Positions 12,802 to 25,075 of a stretch of DNA of 64,000 nt are shown in pieces. The stretch's first letter is position 1, and each line of letters starts with the position of its first letter. Origin of the DNA: Anarhynchus alexandrinus (taxonomy: Eukaryota > Chordata > Aves > Charadriiformes > Charadriidae); contig VUYV01000044.1 in the NCBI GenBank assembly GCA_008711295.1, positions 4,141,723-4,205,722 of the forward strand, written 5' to 3'. Below the pieces are notes generated by a model. That model searched no databases, was not told the origin of the DNA, and worked only from the letters and a program-made list of their open reading frames with translations. The position numbers and the translations under genes were made by a program.

Positions 12802-14261
12802 TGGCATGAAATAACCTCAAGCTAAACTTGGTTGTCACGGTAATGGAATTGTCTATTGTTTCCTTATGTACCTGTAAAAGAGCATGTGGTAGTCAGATCT
12901 GATGCTCCCCAGTCCATAACAGATCAGACACAATCAAGTTTTAGTCAGGGGTTAGAATAAGCCCTTGATCTTGATCCTTGAGTATTAAAACTTTATTTGC
13001 TCTTGGTTTTGGTTTTAGCTGAGGATTCAGCTAAATCATGTATGTGGTGTTAAATGCTGTCATTCGGTTACTCATCTGTTTCTTGGGGTCTGTGTAGTTA
13101 AACCGTGTGTATAGTTTCATTTTCTGGGAGAATTTGAACCCTAAAGGAGAATCGCGTGCAGCTGCACATCTGGTGGAGGCAGTGACTTGTTGATAAAATA
13201 CTTTATTGCAGTATTTCTATATCATAAAGTGTCATTGACTTTGATATTGACCACCTCTGTCCTAGTTTTGACAGACAGACAACATTGCTATTGATTTTGT
13301 AATCAGAGCAAAATTACAAAATCTCTGAAGCGTTCTGAACCTGATTAACATGGGTATCTATAGACTAGAATTAGCACAAAAGGTTAATCTTAAGAGCTAT
13401 GAATTACTGAAACTACCTTGATTGCCTGAGATAGATCATGGGAACTAGCAATGCTGCTTTAAAATTCCATTTAACAATTCATAGAGAAATTCTATGGTTG
13501 CCTATGAAGTACAATAATAATAATTTAATTACATTTCTACTATATTAAATTTGAAATTACTTCTCAGTCTCTTTTTGAATGTGCTCTGTAATAATTGGCA
13601 ATAGTAGTACAAACACTTTGCTGTGTTCTGTTTCAAGCTGCCGTCAGATCTTCTGTGTTCCTTCCAGAGGTAGCGAATTAAACTATCAAAGCACAAAAGG
13701 TACAGTTCAGTTATAGCATCAATGGCAGAGTTAATTTTCTAGATATTAAACAGCTAATTTTTTTTTTCTGCTAAAAGTCCGAGAGAATGAAAATACAGAT
13801 GTTTAAAACAACACATGACTTTTATATGGAATATTCTGACTGATGGTCAGAATTTTTTTCCATGGGAAGAATTTAGATTGAGAGTGACTTTATTAAAAAA
13901 ACAAACAAACAAAACCCCCCAACAACAACAGGAAAAAAAAAAGACAAAAAACCCCCACCAAATGAAACATAATATGGAAAGAAAACCAGTAATGTTTCAA
14001 AACGGGGCTTTCTCAATAAGGGCAAACACCAGGATGAGAGGCGTCAGTGCAGGATAATAAAATAAATTAAAACTCAAACTTAGGAAGAGTTTGAAGAATC
14101 ACTATTTGTGATTTGAATCCTTCACCCGATGTGTTAGAGCTCCATCTGTGATATTGTACAGCTGTTTTATCTGATAAAGTGTGAAAGTGGCACTAGCCAA
14201 AGGATAAATGGTTTTGCAAGTTCCAAATTGCTGTGCGTTACCGTTTGGCTTTGAAGTTGGC
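12802..14261. other. AT-rich non-coding DNA between two CR1 tails
   Basis: No gene is supported. The region is AT-rich, with TTAAT- and ATAAT-type stretches at about 13500-13560 and an A/C-rich low-complexity segment at 13895-13962. Part of the sequence just before 14262 could be a more degraded 5' portion of the next CR1 copy, but I could not align it with confidence. Confidence 0.6.
13895..13962 (+). repeat. A/C-rich low-complexity tract
   Basis: Bases 13895-13930 are only A and C (AAAC repeats, a C run, then AAC repeats). After a GG the tract continues A-rich to about 13962 with further C runs. It is the same strand-asymmetric composition as the tracts at 1241, 39067 and 41573. It probably arose as simple-repeat expansion and decay. 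A short frame reading Lys, Pro and Gln across it is an artefact of composition. Confidence 0.75.
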
Positions 14262-14334
14262 CTTTCTTTGTGTGGGGGTTGGACCAGGTGCCCTCCAGGG
14301 ATCCCTTCCAAACTAAATCACTCTCTCATTCTGC
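14262..14334 (+). mobile_element. CR1 LINE, short 3' tail
   Basis: A second CR1 3' end carries 'gtgggggttggaccaggtg', 'ccctccagggatcccttcca' and a tail reading 'ctctctcattctgc'. It is more degraded than the copy at 36549 and shorter than the one at 12626. Its antisense strand opens a frame (14102-14311) whose first residues, MEGIPGGHLVQ, parallel MEGISEGHLIQ from the frame antisense to the 12626 copy. That similarity comes from shared CR1 sequence, not from a protein family. Confidence 0.8.
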
Positions 14335-14607
14335 GCTTTCCATTGAGGAGGTATCGTGGAAGTGGCATTTCTAAGGGATATATTTCTTGGTCTGAATTGT
14401 TTATAGGAGGCTGTCCAAAAATAAATGGATTTAGAGACCAAAATCTCTTTTGGAATTGTGCAGACAATTTCTAGATTTGGGTTACGCTTACTGTTTTTAT
14501 GATCATACCTGATTATTCAATGATTCTGTTTGCCTCTGCCGATGGATCTATTATCTATTATGCAGTGCTTTATGCCTGGAAAAGGTCTCTCAATCATTTC
14601 TCTTACC

Positions 14608-14689
14608 TTTTTTTTTTTTTTTTTTTNNNNNNNNNNNNNNNNNNNNNNNNNNNNNNNNNNNNNNNNNNNNNNNTTTTTTTTTTTTTTTT
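14608..14689. other. 47-base assembly gap inside a poly-T run
   Basis: T19 (14608-14626), 47 Ns (14627-14673) and T16 (14674-14689) show that the assembly broke inside a long homopolymer. The true length is unknown. The T run is not attached to either CR1 element. It may be a poly-T microsatellite or the reverse complement of a retrocopy poly-A tail, but no gene-derived sequence is recognisable beside it. The open frame drawn across the gap (14499-14759) has no meaning. Confidence 0.95.
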
Positions 14690-16506
14690 AATTTTTATTG
14701 ACCTCCTGTGTAAAGAGCTATTCCCTCCGGAGCCCCCAAACATGGTGACAGGAAAATGACTAATAGGTTTGTGGGGTTTTTCTTCCTTCCACTAGACTTT
14801 GTAGTGAATCTTTTTTTTTTTTTCTTTCTCCATTCAGTCTGACTTCAAAACCGTCAGCTCAATGGAGAAGAATCTGGTTTTGTCTTGCTCAGAGATGAGA
14901 CATGGAACAGCGCACTCACTCACCAGCCTGATACTCTCTACCCCAGCTCAGGTCTCTCAAATGCCTAAAATCCACTTTTCTTCAAAGGTCCCTCTGTTCT
15001 TATTACATACCAAACCCAAACATCTAATAATTAGGAGAGTCATCTCTCTCTAGTTAATGCTGCAAGGGCTGCATCTCTCCTGACTATTGATGAATTTGGC
15101 TACCAGGATTTCTTTCTTCAACAGCACGTCAAAGTGCTTTAAAACAGAAGCTTTCCACGTACGAATGACTTATGTAAGTCTGTTTTGGAGGAATAAAGCT
15201 TATCTCGACACTTAAATAATAAAAAATCATTTTGATAAATCTACAGAGCAGAGAACTGTTATACATCTGGGAGGCAACAGCCACTTGTTGGTCCACTGAG
15301 AACACGAAAGTATTTCCATGTTAATAACAAATCAGTGTTCTGTAGGAACGTATTTTCCACAGTAGATATTACAATGTGTGACCAGTAGTTCAATGGGGTA
15401 AGAAATTGGATAACTGGGACTGAAACAGAGCAAAAGCACAAACAGAGGAATTCAGTCTCTTGAATGAAATACCATATACCGTTAAACTGATAATTCTGGG
15501 AAGGATTTCTAGGCAGAATTACAGAGCTTGTGCCACTGCTTGTCTTGATATCTTTGGTGATTGTCAGATCGCGGGTAAAATTAATGCTCTGGTCTTTGTT
15601 GCTGACAACGACTTTTGGTCGTATCTTAGCTTCTTTTTTTCAGAAATAATAAATCTTTGAGAAATGAAGTTGGGGATTTTTTGTCAGTTATGCAGAAATT
15701 GGGGAACTAGGAAGGCAACTGAAGTCTTGACACAGAAAAGTTTAGGATTGCCATAGCTGATTGGGCGATAGCCAATATATTAATAAAGTTAATTCTTAAA
15801 ATCATGTCCTACCTTAAAACCAAAATTCTTAAGTAGCATTCGGTGAACCACCAGCGCGTGATGAATGCTTTATATAAGCATTGCTGAAACGTGAAGAGAA
15901 TGATTTCTCAGAGTTCATAAAGAAGGGATATAAAAAGCAAACAACAATATGTTAGCAGAGACACAGTAGATCTAAGGTGTCTACTCCTGGAGGCAAAACC
16001 AAATAAATGGACAGTCCTGCCACTCTCCCATCCTCTGCACAAAATGTTATTGCCCGGTTAGTTGTCCTAATCCTACCTTTCCTATTTGTTTAAGCTACTC
16101 GAAGTGTTTCTTCTCTCCCTTGTTTCAAACTACATTGAAAATGTCTCCACTGAGTTATTGAAATTGAAAACAATTTCAGCAAAATGTAGTTCCTGGATAA
16201 AAATTGCTGAAAGGCAAAGTTTGTGGAAAACTGGCAATTTAAAGGAGGTCAAGTAGTGGGTACAAATAGGGATGAGCTGTCCTGTTGACACTTCCACTAC
16301 ACACTTCTGGAGGTTGCCAGTGTTTGCTCTGCTGCATCTCCTGGAGACTGCTCTAGCACTGATTCCTCTAGGGCTGATGCTAGAACAGCTCCAACCCAGA
16401 AAGCAGCTCTGTGGCCAATCCAGGAAAGTCCCTCTCGCACCCACTTTCAGCAGCTGATGCTGGAAAAGTCTGAAATAGGTTTTTGGAGGTGGCTTCTGGT
16501 TTGGCC
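14690..16506. other. Non-coding DNA, no gene seen
   Basis: Frames here are short (at most 104 codons) and unrecognised. Sequence is of moderate AT content without identifiable repeats. A CCAAT-type pair in opposite orientations lies at about 15757-15775. The last 200 bases (from about 16310) grade into the degenerate TCTAGA-rich array described separately. Confidence 0.65.
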
Positions 16507-16693
16507 TCTAGAGCAGCTTCAGGAGAGACAGCTTGATTTCCTTCTGGGTTTGTTTCTAGAGCCACCTCAGGGCTGCCTCTAGAACAGTTTCTCACGTCAT
16601 TTCACAATCTGTCTCTGGACCCGGTCCAAGAGCTATATCTAGAGCCACTGTTTTCTTGGAAAACATAGAAGAGTTTCTAGAACTGTCTCTAGA
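16507..16693 (+). repeat. Degenerate array of TCTAGA-containing units
   Basis: The hexamer TCTAGA occurs six times in 187 bases, at 16507, 16555, 16578, 16638, 16676 and 16688. It is usually followed by 'gcc', 'gca' or 'aca' and sometimes by 'cagggctgcc'. Related broken copies ('ccagagccac', 'ctagggctgatgctagaac') extend the pattern to about 16360-16715. Chance would give well under one TCTAGA in this length. Spacing is irregular (12 to 60 bases), so this is a decayed minisatellite rather than a clean tandem repeat. Read on the minus strand it gives a Glu/Ala/Pro-rich repetitive peptide frame (16380-16595), which follows from the repeat and is not evidence of a gene. Confidence 0.7.
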
Positions 16694-16817
16694 CTAGTAT
16701 CCAGAGCCACTCTTCAAACATTATGTTAAAGAATTGTTATTTAAACTTGCTATTTCAGGAATGATTGTTCTTCTGCAAAAGCACGTGAAGTATAAATTAC
16801 TTGTGTTATTTTACACA

Positions 16818-16860
16818 TTTGAATTTCTGTTATTTCATATTTTGAATTTCTGCTATTTCA
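16818..16860 (+). repeat. 20-bp direct repeat, period 23
   Basis: The unit 'tttgaatttctgttatttca' at 16818-16837 recurs at 16841-16860 with one T-to-C change, separated by three bases. This is a small local duplication in AT-rich DNA. It lies immediately before the TGACGTCA site at 16863. Confidence 0.8.
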
Positions 16861-16862
16861 TG

Positions 16863-16870
16863 TGACGTCA
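16863..16870. promoter_or_regulatory. Perfect CRE octamer TGACGTCA
   Basis: TGACGTCA is the full palindromic binding site of CREB/ATF-family factors. One random occurrence per about 65 kb is expected from base counts alone, and fewer in CpG-depleted DNA, so this single match is only mildly notable. There is no promoter or transcript evidence nearby. It could equally be chance. Confidence 0.2.
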
Positions 16871-19800
16871 GACCCAGGCATAAAAGGTCAAAGAATTAAT
16901 GATGGAAAAAATGGAATTGGTAGCAAGCTGCTAAAGTGAATAGTAACCTAGCGTCCTCAAAATTAGGAATCCCAAGGTTAATATATTAAGTGAAATATTT
17001 TGATAATTAGAGTAAAATCTTTTGCAGAAAATTTAGAAAAGAATTGTTCTAACATTGAATGATATTTTTCTTTACTTTTGTAAAGATTAATTCTAATTTA
17101 AAGCCAAAAGCCTTGGTACCATCTGTACATTGAGAGTAGTCTTCCACACTTTATGTTCTGCTGAGGTAGCTGCAAGTGACTATAATTTACTATCGCAAAT
17201 TCCATCAATTTGACAAAACTTCTATTGTCAAAACAATTCGGACTCTCCTGTGGTAATCAGATAATTGAGACTATAGTAAACTGGCAGCAATTGCTAAATT
17301 AATTTGTGAAACAGTTTTAAGTAACAAATAGATGGGAGAAAATCACAATCTGATTATAGATATTGCAGAAGTAAGAAACCAAATTAAATTAATTGGATAA
17401 ATTATTCATTGTGAATCACTTTCTCAGTACTACAACTAACACCTCCGGGGAAAATATACTGTAAAGCTTCAAATCACAGTTAGAGCACCTTTCTTTGATT
17501 TCTAATAAAAACTTTTAGATGACTGCAGGTGCCTTGGATACCTCTTTGAAACTATTCCAATTTCAGTCCAGCATGGCAAAGGCAGCAGAATTGAGGGCTA
17601 TGGAACAATACAGAAAGATGGATCTGGCAACCAGATCTCTTGATTCTTCTGGCTCTCTGCCACTGGCTTCACTTCAGATTTTGGGCAAATCTACAAATCT
17701 TATTGCTTAAATTTTCTTTTAAAAATCAGAAAGGCTACAATACAAAATAAACAGGAACTATTAGTAAAGTTCTTAGAAAAGACAAGTCTTGGCTTCCTAA
17801 GGAGATGTGAAAATGGAGGAAATGTATTATGGGCTCCTTATCCAGATATGATCGTTAAAGTTGACCGTGGATTTTGGAAGATGGAACAAAAAGGGAGATG
17901 TTTGTGATTCCTCACCCTGTTGTGGTGAAGCTCTTGGCTCAGCCTCATAAGCATTCAGCACGCAGATCATTCTAATTCCGTTCACGATTTCAGGATTATG
18001 TATTTTATTTTTTATTTCTTTAAGTAAATGCTTAAGTGGCCTTCAGAATCAGGGCCATAAAAGGCTTCTTGGACTGGGGCCTTGATTTACTGTTTCTAAT
18101 TGGAAATTTCAAGCCTATATTTCAAATTAATATGGGGGGAAATAATACAAAGACTCATTTTTAATAAAATGAAGATTCATTTTAAAACATCTAGTTATAA
18201 ACTCAGGAGCAATATGTTTCTCTGAAATTTGCTCCATTTGTTCATAGCATAAGCTGCCCTTAATACTTATTCCCTTCTGTCTTATTGTGGTTTCATCTAA
18301 ACAAAATAAAAGCAGCCAGAGGCTGAAGCGCAGGCTGATTAATAAATGCATACCTTTTTGAATTAGTCTCATCTGACAGGAAATCTAAGATGAATGTAAC
18401 AGTTTCCCTAACAAAAACAATTTTTTTTTTCCTGATCCTAAGTACAAATTCCTTTTAAAACCTACCCTGGGATTTTAGCATGGCAAGGTGGAGACAGCCA
18501 TTGAGTAGTTTTTCTGAAGAGTTGGTTGATGATAAGAATTGTCTTTGAAAAGACATGTTGAATATGATAAAAATTAACATTGTACTTTACCTTACTTTAG
18601 TGTCTTAGAGCATTGGATTGAGGATGATACCGAGACACGGGAATTAAGCTGTCAAAGTGGCTTTTTCTTTCTTTTGTTGCTTTCATCTACAGCTAGTAGA
18701 ATAATTATCATCAAATAATGGATTAGCTGGACTTCTGTTGTATTTTTAAATATGTAGTTGAACAAGTATTTTAAAGTTATTCATTTTGTTACAGAGATGA
18801 ATTGATAATTTAACAAATATGCTTCTGAATAATCTATTTATTAAAGCAATAGGCTTTTTTTGGTCGGTTGGTTGGGTTTTTTTGAGTACTGGACTGATTC
18901 ATCCAAATAACTCAAGCAGCTCTGCTACCAGGGTATATAGGACAGGATGGTAAACCCTTTAGTAAAATAGCTGCCTGCAGAGTTTGTGCAAGGAATGCTA
19001 TGATTGCCCATAACAATTTTGGAACAACATCTGCAAAAGTCTGTCTCCTCTTGTTTCAACTGAAGTATCAGCTGCAAAATGTAAACTCAAATTAATTTAA
19101 CGCTGTAAAAAAGTGAAGCAGTCTTCTCCCATATTGTGTTCTGTGTCTGTATGTAACTCTGCTCATAGGAGGGCTAGAATTTCCTCGGTTTGCCAGACTC
19201 TCTGCCATATTTGCATCTCGCAGCAGCGCGCCTCTCCTACAAACGTGTCCTTGGGCTGGACAGTGTTCTTGGCAATGACACCCGGTTCACCTTCTCCTGT
19301 GAGCCGGGTCCGGTTTCCCTCTATCTTTTTGGACTTTTACGTTACTTAAGCTGTTTGTGGTTTGACTGAATGTACTCCTAATTGCAGCAAATGTACCTTG
19401 TAATTTATAATCAGGTTACTGTGGAAGTTCAGAGTTTAATTTACCATCTTCTTAAAACCACCTACCTGGAAGCTCATGATTATAGAGGCCTCTTTTCTAT
19501 TTCCTTTTTTTCCTCTCCCTGCATGCAGTTTGTTTCACATACGTACATATAGTAACTATGTAATTTGTGACACAGATAACAGGATGAGACGTATATGATT
19601 TGCTACTTCAGCTTTCCTCTGAAGATCATGCAGAGTTGTTTGCTGCCCTCAGGGATGCACTGGTTGTAGGTGTGGAGTCGGTCTCACATCAGACTGGAAT
19701 GAACGTTCAATTGGTCTTATTCCCTATTCTGATGCCTTTGGACATATTCGTCTGTCAAACTCACCCCTCCTGCAGGGCCAGTAGCAATGTCCTTAATCTT

Positions 19801-22800
19801 TTCTGTTCACTTCTGGTTTCCATGCTTGTCTTCGGCGTGCAGAGACATAAGCAGTCAGTCTGCATGGAGCTGCCTGGACTAAACTTCTTTCGCGTTTGGC
19901 CAGTGTGTGCAGAGGATTATTGTTGATGAACCAAGAGCCTGAGCTCTTTCTCCATACCACTAGCTTTCATTTTTAAACTCGTGCCATTGCCAGAGGACAA
20001 AGCTCACTTAAATTAAATGGGTATGATTTAAAAGGCAAGGGCAGTGCTCAGCTTTCAGCATCAGAAAGGGACAGAGGCCAGGTGCCTCAGGAGGACGTTG
20101 GCCTGATGTCAGCAAGCTGTTTTCATTTCTCTTTCCTACAGGTGAGATACGTGGTCAGCTTCTTGGCAGATGATAATCAGTGCACTTCCAAAGAATCTCT
20201 GAAAAACGTGGCTTTTAAAGGCATTTAGGCCCTTCTTGGAGTTTTCAAGTGTTGATTTTAGAAAGTAAGCAGGAATTTTGTGTGAAGAACCTCCCTTATC
20301 CACCATGACCCTTCCATTAAACTCATGTTCAGATCAAAGACCTTGATCAAAGACCTTTCTTGGCTGAATTTTGCTAGTTTCTCAATGATGGAGAAGAGGG
20401 TTGCGCTGCTCTTTGTTTTGTTTGTTTTCTTTTTTTTTTTCTTTCTTTCTGGGCCTCTCACACGCACACAATTTAAATAACTGTTGTGCTCATGGTCTGG
20501 CTAAATTACAGCAGCATCATGGAGCTTCCTAGGGGTGACCTCAGCCTGGGTCCCCAGCCCAGTCTGCTTCCAATCCTCATTTTATCCCCAACCCTTGTTA
20601 TGCTGCCTTCTCACTCCTATGTCTCTTGCCAATGCCAGCAGTTGCCAAAGACCTTTAGGAAGAAAACTGCATGTGTCTGCATCAGTAGAGTCATCTAACT
20701 GATTGATCGCGGGGATTTTTAAATCCCATTATATCACTCTGGACCCTTGTAACTGGATTGGAATATAGATGGAAATGTCACAGAGCCCTTTTAATATAAT
20801 GTTGCCACATACTTTGTTGATCAGATTTTTCTGTTCATTCTCTAGGCATTTGTATGCTCTTTTAAATGTTTAAGTAGCATTTATCTTCAAAAAAAAGAAA
20901 AAAGTATGTGTACAACTGTGATCTATAAGAGGCAAATATTCTCACTTCTAGGATTTAAGGAACAATTCTCAAAGCTTGTCAGAGACACTCAGAAATAAGA
21001 CTTTCAGTTGAAGGATCATGAGAAAACAAATTGCTCATGTCTGCTGTCCTGCACCCAAGGTTAATTACTGTAATGTAGAACAGACTGAGGAAAATGTTGT
21101 GTACAGATCTCCTCAATTAACCCCTTGTCTAGAAAGGAAGCATTCTGCAATAAGCAGTAGACCATCTAGTCATTTAAATAGCAGGTGGTTCATGGCAGTG
21201 GAGCATCGGGAGGGTGTGTGAAATAATGTTCCAAGGAATGCCATAAATACATAGAGAAAATGGTGAAATTGAGGGTTAACTGAAATCCTGCAGTATAAGA
21301 CAGACAGGTAACAGAAAATAGCACAGGCCGGATATTTATAGGACAGCCTTTGATTTTTCTGTGTAGAGTTTTGCATACTCAAACACTATCCCTCGCATGT
21401 GATTGATTATCTGGGAGTATATAAAGTCACCTGCCAGCAACAGTTGTCTAAAATGCATCTAGGAGTGCCTTAGAGGAATGCTTTATCACACAGAGAGTAA
21501 TTAAACTGTGGAACTAACTGGCACAGAAATTCATTGAAGGCAAAAATTGGGGCGAATAAATGGATAACAGGCCTGTCAGGAGTTATAACTGATGGTGAAG
21601 ACTTTAGAAGGAATAGTAAACGTCTCAGTTCAAGAATTAAGCCTTCCCCTTCACAACTGGAGTATGTGCCATATGGGGAAGACGATCAGGCATCTCTCTC
21701 TTCTCAAGGTCTGTGCTCTGACCACTGTTGGAGATGGGATGGTCAAAGGATTGTTACGCATCATCCGGTGTAATGAGCCCTGTGCATAACTAGAGGTGGT
21801 TTCCATCCACTTGGAAAACAGGCTATTTATCAAGGCCTGTCTATGTACAATATTCTTTCACTTTTTCCCTATCTTATGAGGATATGTCCCTTTCTGTACT
21901 TTCATAGCTATGGAGTATAAACTCTTCTCATTTTGCAGCATTGCAGAAGCCCAGACTGAAAATAAGAATAACATTCTTAGTTGCCTGCAGCGGAGGATAT
22001 AAGGGAGAAGGAGTTATTATATCTGTTATTGTCAGAGTGACTCAATTGGCAACAATATTGCTTCCAAACTGGTACTTTTTGGGTTACTATACCATATCAC
22101 AGATGATGCTGAACTGCGGAACTGGGGATTCTTTCTGAGAAGAAACCAAGAGAGAGAAAGAAAGAGTGGAGTTAATCAATGATAAGAAACGCTTATGATT
22201 CCCTTCGTAGGTAGCACATGTCATCTTCCTTAATAGAAAAACAAATTTGTTGTGAAGAGACCAGAAATTCAACAAGTGACACATGTGACATTTTGCCCAC
22301 GCTTCTCCCAGGCACCACCTTATTTTTTCTCTTCTGTTCTCACACCATTTCTTACAGGCTAGTGGTACTTATTTAATTTGTCCTGGGAAAAATATGTATT
22401 TTTCAGAGTGGCAAGAGTCAATGTAGGACCATTTCTTTCATGTATTTATAACCAAGTAAGGGATGCTTTAGATTGGCCTTCTACGGACAAGCACAGCCAG
22501 CCAGCCTCAGTGCCAAGAGCAGTGCCACGTGAAAGTTCTCATTGTGGCATTTTTGGAGGTCCGTCTTCATGTGTAGGGTGTTGCCCTGAAGTGTGATGAG
22601 CTGCAACCAGAGCATGACCTCCTTCCTGGCGTTTTATCAACTAGCAGCTATTCTTAAACTTTCCATTGGTTTTCCTTTTTGAAGTGAATAGAACATGTTA
22701 AATGCTGAGGCGGTGATTTTGTTCATGAGTTTGGAGTTTCGTCTGGTTGGGCCTGCTGCTTGGGGTGATGTGGTTCTAACCAAGCTCTGTGATAGCAACC

Positions 22801-24499
22801 AACTAAAGCATGATAGTTTTAAACTTGATAAGGTCGAGGAAAATTATATTAGGTCAGGTTATTCTGCAACTTTTTAAACAAGCCTTTTTTTTTTTTTTTG
22901 CCTTGTTGAGACACCAAGTATAATTTCTTTAATTAAAAACCCTCCAGGGTAAGGAAGATCATGAGATATGATCTGTCACTTCTATAATGCCTTTTCAGTA
23001 ACTGTTGGGTTCTCAGAGCTACTTCCATCCCAATAATAATAGTAATTAAACAACAGATATTATTGGTCTTCCTCTCTCAGAAAAACTTCTATGGCAGTGC
23101 TCAGAAAGAGGTATTCTCTGAAAAATATACATATATTGCAAGGTAGTTGGTGTAGAAGATGAGCCTGATCTCTCCACTGAAGAAATTAATATTTATATAA
23201 GATGTTCATTTTCATCTTTGAAAATCTTGAAGATCTGGACCTGGCAGTTTTTTCATATATATTGAGTTTTTTATGAGAAAAATCAGAATATTTTCAGAGG
23301 AAACTGTCATTATTTTCCTGGGGAAAAAATTGTTCTGCTGAAAAGCCATTACCTATTGGGGAAAGAAAACCAGTTTGATGGGAAATTGACCACCTATCAA
23401 AAATTGATCAGCTTTGCCAGACTGGCTGAGAGAAAGAATTAGCTAGAGAAAGATAGGAAGCAGGAAAAGGGGCATAGAGGCAAAGGAGAGATGCTTATCA
23501 ATACATTTCATTCCTTATCAGAATCACTGCTCTGCAGTCACTTTACCTAAATAAGGATCAATTTAGTTACAGTCCCTTTCCTCCTCTCTGGGTGACTAAA
23601 TTTGTGCTATAACTTGACTGCAGTGAGACCTCAGTACCTGTATTCTGCTGTGGGTTGCTACGGATTTTCTCCACTGTGTTGGAGCCACGGGAAAACACTG
23701 AATTGAGCCAGGGTTGGTAGGGGTGTTTTTTGGTTTTATTTTTTAACTTCACCTGTCTTAAAATGTGGGGTAGCAAATGTTCAATTTGATTGAGTTTCTC
23801 AGAAAATTCTGCTTAGCTCAGTCATTTCTTTCAAGCCATTAACTAGGGTTGTCATGTATACTTGCCACTAAACAAGGCTTCAGCTGCCAATCCGCAGCTA
23901 ATTTATGGTACAGAAATTTCTTGTTCCAAGAAAGGCACATATTTCTTTGAAATAAATGATTTGTATTACACGCTTTTCTGATTTCTCTCCTCGTTGCTTA
24001 CATTCGCCTGGGTTTTTTTTATTTTTTTTTATATCCAGTGAGGCAAAATAATACCTGCCTGCCTTTAGTGGGAGACGGTCAGCAGACTTCCAAGAAGTGT
24101 GATATAGCAAACAAAGTCACACTGTTCAGGGCTTTGAGAAAAGGGTCTGTTTGGTGATGGGACCGAGCCTTGGCAGTCCCTCTGAGAGGGACAGAAGTGG
24201 GAATCCCTTCCCTGGTGCAAAAAGCAGAAGGAGCCTAAAGTTGCGTGACCTGTGGGAACAGAGGAGATGGGCGGAAGTAGCCAGCAGGAAATGTGTCACA
24301 TTCTTCTTTCTCCACTTTAAGGGCATAGGGGCTTTGTAGGGAAGAGCCTGCTCCTCCTGCCTGGGGTGCCACCCCTCTGCCCCTTCTCCACCAGCACCCT
24401 CCTGCCAGGAGTGCCTAAACATGTCCGCAAATCTGTAAAGAACCCAAGAGCTCCCGTCTGGGCAGACTCATTTCTAACTTTGCCAAGCACACGAGTCAG

Positions 24500-25075
24500 A
24501 GGCAAAACTAATTAATGTCACTGTGCTGCAGACTCTTCCCTAATGAATCCCCCTCCTCTTCAAATTAACCTTAAATGAAGCGAGTAACATATTTTGCAGA
24601 TGGATCGTTAGCGGTGCTATCTGGCACACAGGAGTCTGATATTGTATTTCCTTGCCATTTCAATTGGAATTACCCAAAGCTGTAGCACAGAAAGAAAAAT
24701 TAAGCCATTGGCACCAGCAGCTTCTCCGTATCACAGCCAGCAATTGAACCAGAGCCATTGCTGATGTTTTGCTTCATGGCTGTGTCCCTGAAACATCTCC
24801 TGCTCACTTCGTACCTGCACGCTTAATAAAAGCAGCAGTTCTTGCACAGCGAAGGAGCGTCAGAGAGACTTAAACGGGTTTTTGCATTAACTTTACATTT
24901 TCTTCTTTTCTGATTAGTTAGGACAAACCATTGCAGCACATGCAGGTAATATTTCAGTCAGCCTTGATGGAGCTAGCTCGAATGCCAAGCAGCAGAAGAC
25001 TCAGCAGCTTGGATTTCAGCGTGCGATTGCTGCCCAAAGAAATACCCCGCGCTCCTCCTGTATTTAAATATTAAG
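24500..25075. promoter_or_regulatory. Candidate conserved non-coding element
   Basis: This segment is free of recognisable repeats and low-complexity tracts and has a balanced composition. It contains several motif types together: AACTAATTAATG (24507-24518), 'ccctaatgaatcccc' with a TAATCC/TAATGA-like core (24538-24552), CCATTTCAATTGG (24655-24667), and TTAATAAAA near 24824. No frame stays open, so it is not coding. The look is that of a vertebrate developmental enhancer or of an untranslated or lncRNA exon. I judge this by texture only and have no alignment. Confidence 0.3.

Larger units (their letters stand above)
16694..24499. other. Long AT-rich non-coding stretch, no gene seen
   Basis: No frame exceeds 108 codons and none resembles a known protein. 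Minor items include a 20-bp direct repeat at 16818-16860, a perfect CRE octamer at 16863, a G/T-rich low-complexity run at about 18855-18884, T-rich runs at about 20411-20450 and 22885-22900, and a moderately GC-rich segment at 24130-24420. Pyrimidine stretches followed by AG then GT (for example around 20140) look splice-like, but no open frame or partner exon supports them. Confidence 0.65.

Noticed and set aside
12361..12807. 148-codon minus-strand frame and an overlapping 120-codon frame
   Set aside because: Both run antisense through a CR1 3' fragment, and their N-terminal sequence is explained by CR1.
14499..14759. 86-codon frame crossing the N gap
   Set aside because: It includes 47 unknown bases inside a homopolymer, so the frame is meaningless.
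20125..20160. Pyrimidine-rich tract, CAG and GTGAGA, splice-like
   Set aside because: Acceptor and donor signals coincide without an exon between them, and no open frame adjoins.
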